NCBI GenBank assembly: GCA_946223375.1
Contig: CAMICU010000132.1
Coordinates: forward strand, 1-9,720
Origin: an uncultured Stenotrophomonas sp.
Lineage (GTDB): Bacteria > Pseudomonadota > Gammaproteobacteria > Xanthomonadales > Xanthomonadaceae
Reading direction: 5' to 3'
Length of the DNA: 9,720 nt
Position numbers and translations under genes: made by a program. Shown one piece after another: positions 5,919-9,720 of this stretch. Within the stretch, counting starts at the first letter, position 1; each line of letters starts with the position of its first letter. The notes below the pieces were generated by a model that was given only the letters and a program-made list of their open reading frames with translations, had not been told where the DNA came from and searched no databases.

Positions 5919-6482
5919 ATGCCACTGCTCTTTGCATTGCCGCTGGCGTTGCTGGTCTTCATCGCGATCGCACTGGTGCTGCTGCCGCTGTCTCTGTGGC
6001 AGCGCCTGCGCAGCAGCACGGTGCGGCGCCCGGCGCGGGCATGGTTGGTGACCTTCAATCTGTGGGGCTCGGTGGTCTCCACGCTGTTGTTCGCGCTGTT
6101 CGTGCTGGTCGCCGGGATGTGGTGGCCGCATGCCTGGCTGTACGCCGCGCTGGGCTGGTTGGCCGGGGTGCTGCTGGGGCTGCTCGGGCATGCGCTGACG
6201 CGCTTTGAAGCCGGCCCCGAGACGCTGTTCTATACGCCCAATGCGTGGCTGGCGCTGGGCCTGACGCTGATGATCGTGGTGCGTGTATGCGCCGGGCTGG
6301 TGCAGGGCTGGCAGGCCTCGGTCAATGGCGTGGCGTGGCCGCAATCGGGCTGGCTCAGCCATGCCGGATTGCTGGCGATGGCCGCGGTGCTGCTGGGCTA
6401 CGCCGGCAGCTACGCGCTGCTGCTGCGCCGGCGCCTGCGCCACCACCTGCGTTACCGCGGATACGACCGCAGCCCGCCCTGA
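5919..6482 (+). CDS. Multi-pass inner-membrane protein of unknown function (possibly DUF1453/CcdC-like)
   Basis: The 187-residue protein has about five transmembrane helices, at roughly residues 2-25, 43-67, 70-92, 108-130 and 147-168. A strongly basic, His-rich C-terminal tail (RRRLRHHLRYR, 170-180) should be cytosolic. Between helices 3 and 4 lies FEAGPETLFYTPNAW (96-110), followed by a helix with a polar Arg (MIVVRV). This resembles the pattern of DUF1453/CcdC-type membrane proteins, but I make the assignment from recall and with modest confidence. GGAG at 5906-5909, 9 nt before the ATG at 5919, supports the start. It lies between metQ and a C92-type hydrolase, 100 bp upstream of the latter. 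Nothing in the sequence shows a catalytic site, so no function is proposed. Confidence 0.85.
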   Translation: MPLLFALPLALLVFIAIALVLLPLSLWQRLRSSTVRRPARAWLVTFNLWGSVVSTLLFALFVLVAGMWWPHAWLYAALGWLAGVLLGLLGHALTRFEAGPETLFYTPNAWLALGLTLMIVVRVCAGLVQGWQASVNGVAWPQSGWLSHAGLLAMAAVLLGYAGSYALLLRRRLRHHLRYRGYDRSPP

Positions 6483-6582
6483 GTGTCCCGCCACCGTGGT
6501 CCCGCCCGGCCGGCGCCTGCTCGGCTTGGCGGGAGCTGGTGGCTGCCGGTACGCTGGGGCCGGGATTCACGGGGAGCGCGCA

Positions 6583-7344
6583 ATGGGGCTGTCGAGACTG
6601 CTTGGACGCCAGCTGGCGCACTTCCTCGCGCAGCCGCGTCGCCATCAGGCACGGCCTGCCACCAGCGATCCGCTGCTGCTGGCGCACACCCTGCGCCGCG
6701 GTGACGTGCTGCTGGTCGAGGGCAACAGCCGCTTCGCCACCGCCATCAAGTACCTGAGCCAGTCCACCTGGTCGCATGCGGCGCTGTATATCGGCGAGGA
6801 GCCGCTGCTGGACGGTGGCAAGCCGCAGCCGATGATGATCGACGTGGACGTGGAGGAGGGCGTGCGGCGGGTGCCGCTCAGTGAGTTCGCGCATCAGCAC
6901 ACGCGCATCTGCCGGCCGCAGGGGCTGACGCCGGCGGTGGTCGAGCAGCTGGTCGGCTTCATGCGCGCGCGGCTGGGCTACAGCTACGACCTGAAGAACG
7001 TGTTCGACCTGGCGCGCTACCTGATCCGGCAACCGCCGGTGCCCGGGCATATGCGTCGGCGCCTGATCGCGCTGGGCAGCGGCGAGCCGACCAAGGCGAT
7101 CTGCTCGACCCTGCTGGCGCAGGCCTTCGAATCGATCCGCTATCCGATCCTGCCGGAGATCGAGACCGTCGCCACCCAGGCCGGCGGGCGCGAGCTGCGC
7201 CAGGAGATCCTGCATATCCGCAACTACAGCCTGTATACGCCGCGCGACTTCGACGTGTCCCCGTTCTTCGACGTGATCAAGCCGCGCCTGCAGAGCAACT
7301 TCGATTACCTGGCACTGCAGTGGGGCGATGACGGAACACCGTGA
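6583..7344 (+). CDS. YiiX/YebB-like NlpC/P60-superfamily cysteine hydrolase (peptidase C92 type)
   Basis: The 253-residue protein fits the circularly permuted papain-like fold in which the catalytic His comes before the Cys. LRRGDVLLVEGNSRFATAIK (37-56) contains the family-typical GDV/I turn, STWSHAALYIG (61-71) carries the putative catalytic H65, and KAICSTLLAQAFE (171-183) carries the putative nucleophile C174. GYSYD (132-136) is another common block. There is no signal peptide, so it is probably cytosolic or peripheral. Relatives act on peptides, amides or lipid esters, and the substrate here is unknown. The start at 6583 has GGGGAG 6 nt upstream. The open frame continues further left to 6283, but that part lies on top of the membrane-protein gene in another frame and is not coding. 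It converges on ompW. Confidence 0.85.
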   Translation: MGLSRLLGRQLAHFLAQPRRHQARPATSDPLLLAHTLRRGDVLLVEGNSRFATAIKYLSQSTWSHAALYIGEEPLLDGGKPQPMMIDVDVEEGVRRVPLSEFAHQHTRICRPQGLTPAVVEQLVGFMRARLGYSYDLKNVFDLARYLIRQPPVPGHMRRRLIALGSGEPTKAICSTLLAQAFESIRYPILPEIETVATQAGGRELRQEILHIRNYSLYTPRDFDVSPFFDVIKPRLQSNFDYLALQWGDDGTP

Positions 7345-7393
7345 AGGGTGCCGTCCCGGCACTACCCGCCGCCGTGTTCTGCGCGTTGCCGGG

Positions 7394-7432
7394 AAAAACC
7401 ACAGGCACGGACCGTCCGGTCCGTGCCTGTGG
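7394..7432 (-). terminator. Intrinsic terminator of ompW
   Basis: Read on the minus strand, a perfect hairpin (arms 7417-7432 and 7399-7414, 16 bp each, CG-rich, 2-nt apex that would open to about 4 nt) is followed directly by TTTTT (complement of 7394-7398). It begins 43 nt after the ompW stop codon. On the plus strand no T run follows, so it acts mainly for ompW. The convergent hydrolase gene has only a weak 5-bp hairpin (7348-7362) of its own. Confidence 0.9.
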
Positions 7433-7455
7433 GGTCAACAACTGCTTTGGTCTGA

Positions 7456-7480
7456 ATCAATCAGATCCGGATCAATCAGA
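7456..7480 (-). repeat. Short tandem duplication across the ompW stop codon
   Basis: ATCAATCAGA at 7456-7465 is repeated exactly at 7471-7480 with a 15-bp period, and the second copy contains the ompW stop (7476-7478). The perfect palindrome GATCCGGATC (7464-7473) sits at the junction. It looks like a small local duplication just after the last codon. Confidence 0.6.
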
Positions 7481-8114
7481 AGCGTGCGCCGATGCCGAAG
7501 CCGACAGTCCACGGGTCCAGCTTCAGCTCACCGGCATTGCTGCCGGCCACGCGCAGGTCCGGGCGGGCATGCATGTAGCGGGCATCGGCACGGGCGAACC
7601 AGGTCGAGTTGATGTTCAGGTCGACGCCGACGGTGCCGATGGCGCCCTTGGCGGTTTCCACGCCAACGTGGTTGCCGCTGTCGCTCAGACCGTCGATCTT
7701 CTCGTTGCTGAAGTTCGACTCGTAGTAGCCCAGGCCCACGAACGGGCGGAAGGTGTTGTCGGCCGCGCCGAAGTGGTACTGCGCGCTCAGCGCGATCGGC
7801 TGCTGCTCGACGCTGCCGGCCTTGGCGCCACCGTCGGTGCGCACGCGGTGGTTGAACTTGTCGACCGCGCCCCACAGTTCAACGGCGAAGTTGTCGTTGA
7901 TGTAGTAGCTGGCGCTCAGGGTCGGCGCCGGGCCGCCGTCAAGCTTGTCGATGCCGTTGATCGGGTCGCTCTTGGGCTGCAGCAGGGTGACGCCGCCAAC
8001 CACTGCGAAATGCTTGCCCGATGCCGTGTCGCCGCTGCCATCCTGCGCGAACGCGGTGGACGACAGTGCCAGGGCGCCAAGGGTGGCAAGGCTGAGAATC
8101 TTGATCGAACGCAT
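7476..8114 (-). CDS. ompW: OmpW family outer-membrane beta-barrel protein
   Basis: The 212-residue protein begins with a clear signal peptide, MRSIKILSLATLGALALSSTAFA, cut after A23. It ends in a terminal phenylalanine (GFGIGARF), the beta-signal recognised for outer-membrane assembly. The body alternates amphipathic strands, with family blocks near 37-50 (AVVGGVTLLQPKSD), 123-135 (RPFVGLGYYESNF) and 170-184 (STWFARADARYMHAR). Length and arrangement match the eight-stranded OmpW barrel. In other proteobacteria OmpW is linked to passage of small hydrophobic molecules and to stress or oxygen responses; nothing here shows which applies. The start is secure: GAGGAG (complement of 8121-8126) lies 6 nt before the ATG. 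The leader carries a duplicated 12-mer, and the 3' end has a strong intrinsic terminator. It is divergent from the DNA glycosylase gene. Confidence 0.92.
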   Translation of the reverse strand: MRSIKILSLATLGALALSSTAFAQDGSGDTASGKHFAVVGGVTLLQPKSDPINGIDKLDGGPAPTLSASYYINDNFAVELWGAVDKFNHRVRTDGGAKAGSVEQQPIALSAQYHFGAADNTFRPFVGLGYYESNFSNEKIDGLSDSGNHVGVETAKGAIGTVGVDLNINSTWFARADARYMHARPDLRVAGSNAGELKLDPWTVGFGIGARF

Positions 8115-8120
8115 GGTGTA

Positions 8121-8149
8121 CTCCTCGTGTTGCTGATCGTGTTGCTGAT
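8121..8149 (-). repeat. Tandem 12-bp direct repeat in the ompW leader, next to the ribosome binding site
   Basis: CGTGTTGCTGAT occurs twice in perfect tandem at 8126-8137 and 8138-8149. In the ompW mRNA this reads as two copies of ATCAGCAACACG immediately 5' of the AGGAG ribosome binding site. Two copies could be chance slippage; the placement makes it notable. Confidence 0.6.
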
Positions 8150-8328
8150 CGGGGACGACGCTGTTATCGAGGCCCTCGTTGCGGGGCGAGCAAACCCTAG
8201 CGATGAGAAGATGAATCGCGCTGAAAACAGCGGTATTCCGCTGTCGAAGCGTTCAGCTGAAACGAGGCGAATCCCATGGACACACGGTTTCATCGCGCGC
8301 TGCCGTTCACGATGTTGTGGTGCAGGTG
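8150..8328. promoter_or_regulatory. Divergent intergenic region between ompW and the DNA glycosylase gene
   Basis: This region should hold both promoters. Two symmetric elements stand out: ACAGCGG-TATT-CCGCTGT (8227-8244, perfect 7-bp arms) and the perfect palindrome TTCAGCTGAA (8252-8261), 8 bp apart. They may be operators. A weak candidate ompW promoter is TTGCTC (complement of 8188-8193) with GATAAC (complement of 8163-8168), but its 19-nt spacer is long. I saw no convincing promoter on the plus strand. Confidence 0.35.
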
Positions 8329-8331
8329 ATG

Positions 8332-8883
8332 ATGGATGACGTACTGATCGGCTTGCCTGCGCAGGTGAACGCGCGGTGTCGTGTGCTGGTGCTCGGCTCG
8401 ATGCCGGGCGCGATGTCGCTGCAGCACGCGCAGTACTACGCGCATCCGCGCAATCGCTTCTGGCCGGTGCTGGCGGCGTTGTGTGGATTCGATCCCGCAC
8501 TGCCTTACGCGCGGCGCATGCAGCATCTGCAGGCGGCGGGCGTGGGCATGTGGGACGTCATCGGCCAGTGCCGTCGCCGTGGCAGCCTGGACACCGCCAT
8601 CGTGCGCGGCAGCGAGGTGCCCAATGCGCTGCCGGAGCTGATCGCGGGCTTGCCATCGCTGCGTGTGATCGCCTGCAACGGCGGTGCGGCGCACGCCGCG
8701 TTCGCGCGTTGGATCCAGCCGGCTTTGCCGGTTGTGGCGGCTGCGCTGCCGGTGCTGGCGCTGCCCTCGACGAGCCCGGCCAACGCGGCGTGGTCGCTGC
8801 CACGGCTGCAGGCCGCCTGGGCGCCGCTGCGGCCCTGGCTGGCGGGGCAGGGGCCGGGTGAGGGGCCCGGCGACGGTACCTGA
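8332..8883 (+). CDS. DNA-deoxyinosine (hypoxanthine)/uracil-DNA glycosylase, UDG superfamily family 6-like
   Basis: The 183-residue cytosolic protein matches the hypoxanthine-DNA glycosylase branch of the uracil-DNA glycosylase superfamily, which removes deaminated bases to begin base-excision repair. Motif 1 is LVLGSMPGAMSL (19-30), followed by the characteristic QYYAHPRNRFWPVL (34-47). Downstream are GVGMWDVIG (70-78), the strand VIACNGGAA (112-120) and motif 2 LPSTSPANAAWS (144-155). Length is typical. Start choice is uncertain: GTG codons at 8317, 8320 and 8326 and ATG codons at 8329 and 8332 are all in frame. I prefer 8332 because AGG at 8324-8326 then sits 5 nt upstream. The C-terminal tail is Gly/Pro-rich and low in complexity (GQGPGEGPGDGT). 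Substrate preference between hypoxanthine and uracil is inferred from the family only. The gene is alone, divergent from ompW. Confidence 0.85.
   Translation: MDDVLIGLPAQVNARCRVLVLGSMPGAMSLQHAQYYAHPRNRFWPVLAALCGFDPALPYARRMQHLQAAGVGMWDVIGQCRRRGSLDTAIVRGSEVPNALPELIAGLPSLRVIACNGGAAHAAFARWIQPALPVVAAALPVLALPSTSPANAAWSLPRLQAAWAPLRPWLAGQGPGEGPGDGT
8853..8871 (+). terminator. Hairpin in the last codons of the DNA glycosylase gene
   Basis: GCCGGG (8853-8858) and CCCGGC (8866-8871) pair around a 7-nt loop just before the stop codon. There is no T run, so it is at best a weak pause or terminator element. Confidence 0.25.
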
Positions 8884-9009
8884 CTGGGCAGGACATGCAG
8901 GACAGGCATCGGGTCAGGGGTCAAGCCCGGGCGGGCGTGCGGTTGCCGGGTTGGCGGGGGTGACGTCCGCTTGTCCCTGGACATACGCCGGCGAATTCAG
9001 TTGCGGCGG

Positions 9010-9038
9010 TTGGCGCTGCGGCTTCGGGACGCCACAAT
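9010..9038 (+). promoter_or_regulatory. Probable sigma-70 promoter of the pyruvate dehydrogenase E2 gene
   Basis: TTGGCG (9010-9015) and CACAAT (9033-9038) are separated by exactly 17 nt, giving an expected transcript start near 9045 and a leader of about 27 nt. GGAG (9061-9064) then lies 7 nt before the ATG. The spacing and the full promoter-to-ribosome-site layout make this the best plus-strand promoter in the window. Confidence 0.5.
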
Positions 9039-9071
9039 AGAGGATTCCCTCACTGTTGCTGGAGTAGTTTC

Positions 9072-9720
9072 ATGGCCGAAATCAAGGAAGCACTTGTCCC
9101 CGATATCGGTGACTACAGCGACATTCCGGTGATCGAAGTGCTGGTCGCCGTCGGCGACACCGTCAAGAAGGACCAGGGTCTGGTCACGCTGGAGTCGGAC
9201 AAGGCAACGATGGAAGTGCCGTCGTCGGTGGCCGGCGTGGTCAAGGAGATCAAGGTCAAGGTCGGCGACAACCTGTCCGAGGGCAAGGTCGTGGCGCTGA
9301 TCGAAGTGGCCGAGGAGGCCGCCAAGCCGGCCGCCGCCGCCGCGCCGGCAGCCCCGGCCAAGGTCGAGCCGGCCGCCGAGACCGGCGCCAAGGTCGAGCC
9401 GGTGGCCGTGGCCCCGGTGGCCGACAAGCTGGCCCAGCGCGAGATCCAGCAGGAGCAGTCGCTGCCGGCCGGCAACCCGGCCAGCCCGCCGGTGCAGTTC
9501 AACGCCGAAGGCGTGCTGCCGTCCAAGGTGCCCTATGCCAGTCCGGCGGTGCGCGTGTTCGCCCGTGAGCTGGGCGTGGACCTGGGCCAGCTGACCGGCT
9601 CGGAGAAGGGCGGCCGCATCACCAAGACCGACGTGCAGAAGTTCGTGAAGGGCGTGCTGGGCGGCGGCGCCGCTGTCGCCGCCGGCGCCGCGCCGGCCGC
9701 TGCCGGTGGTGGCCTGAACC
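9072..9720 (+). CDS. aceF: Dihydrolipoyllysine-residue acetyltransferase (pyruvate dehydrogenase E2), 3'-truncated by window edge
   Basis: The frame is open from the ATG at 9072 to the window end (216 codons seen). Residues 3-79 form a lipoyl domain with the lipoylation site K44 in ESDKATMEVP. Next is a flexible Ala/Pro/Val/Glu-rich linker (about 80-150) with the repeated unit AKVEP. A peripheral-subunit-binding domain follows (about 154-193, YASPAVRVFARELGVDLGQL and GGRITKTDVQKFV), and then a second Ala/Gly-rich linker. The catalytic acetyltransferase domain lies right of the window. The subunit-binding domain identifies this as E2 rather than an E3 carrying a fused lipoyl domain. It transfers acetyl groups from pyruvate-derived acetyl-lipoamide to CoA in the cytosolic complex. 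Only one lipoyl domain is seen, against three in E. coli. The symbol pdhB is also used. Other 2-oxoacid E2s are less likely given the GDYSDIPVIEV start. Confidence 0.93.
   Translation, partial: MAEIKEALVPDIGDYSDIPVIEVLVAVGDTVKKDQGLVTLESDKATMEVPSSVAGVVKEIKVKVGDNLSEGKVVALIEVAEEAAKPAAAAAPAAPAKVEPAAETGAKVEPVAVAPVADKLAQREIQQEQSLPAGNPASPPVQFNAEGVLPSKVPYASPAVRVFARELGVDLGQLTGSEKGGRITKTDVQKFVKGVLGGGAAVAAGAAPAAAGGGLN
9357..9402 (+). repeat. 16-bp direct repeat in the E2 linker
   Basis: GCCAAGGTCGAGCCGG occurs at 9357-9372 and again at 9387-9402, a 30-bp (10-codon) period encoding AKVEP twice. It is an in-frame duplication in the flexible interdomain linker, where length variation is tolerated. Confidence 0.6.

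Noticed and set aside
4911..6494. 527-codon minus-strand open frame, the longest in the window
   Set aside because: It runs antisense through metQ and the membrane-protein gene. Its composition (Gln/Arg/His-rich) is typical of a reverse-frame artefact.
6283..6582. Upstream extension of the C92 hydrolase frame
   Set aside because: It overlaps the membrane-protein gene in another frame and lacks family similarity. The ATG at 6583 has a good GGGGAG site.
7399..7432. CRISPR-like or mobile-element inverted repeat
   Set aside because: The long perfect dyad is fully explained as the ompW intrinsic terminator, given the adjacent T5 run on the minus strand.
1..9720. A defence island, toxin-antitoxin module, prophage or other new multi-gene system
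   Set aside because: All sizeable genes fit known housekeeping, transport, envelope or repair families with uniform codon use. There are no integrases, transposases, att-like repeats, tRNAs or compositional shifts.

Overview
The window is ordinary high-GC chromosomal DNA from a gammaproteobacterium of the family Xanthomonadaceae, most likely Stenotrophomonas or a close relative. The basis is the strong G/C preference at third codon positions, a YajQ protein of the type studied as a cyclic-di-GMP receptor in Xanthomonas, a pyruvate dehydrogenase E2 with a single N-terminal lipoyl domain, and REP-type palindromes of a kind I recall from this family. The genus is an inference from recall; no database was searched.

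Layout. 2-205 (+) is the 3' end of a Fis-type regulator. It converges on yajQ (224-709, -). Upstream of yajQ, on the same strand, is a secreted class-C beta-lactamase-fold serine hydrolase (853-1977, -). It is divergent from an EamA-family drug/metabolite transporter (2061-2957, +), with an 83-bp shared promoter region. A 282-bp gap carrying an inverted pair of REP-like palindromes leads to the methionine ABC importer metN-metI-metQ (3240-5810, +). metN and metI overlap by 4 bp, and a perfect 12-bp hairpin separates metI from metQ. Then come a five-helix membrane protein (5919-6482, +) and a YiiX/YebB-like (C92) cysteine hydrolase (6583-7344, +). The hydrolase converges on ompW (7476-8114, -), and between them lies a textbook intrinsic terminator serving ompW. 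Divergent from ompW is a family-6-like uracil/hypoxanthine-DNA glycosylase (8332-8883, +). The window ends inside the pyruvate dehydrogenase E2 gene (9072-9720, +), which stays open to the right edge and has a clear promoter and ribosome binding site.

How the genes work together. Only metNIQ is a clear functional unit: ATPase, permease and lipoprotein receptor of one D/L-methionine importer. The other genes look like independent housekeeping or envelope genes with their own signals. I found no defence system, mobile element, CRISPR array, tRNA or rRNA, and no evidence of a new multi-gene system. The points worth a second look are regulatory and structural: the REP pair upstream of metN, a probable leaderless start for the EamA transporter, the metI-metQ hairpin, short duplications at both ends of ompW, and the poorly characterised membrane protein/C92 hydrolase pair.
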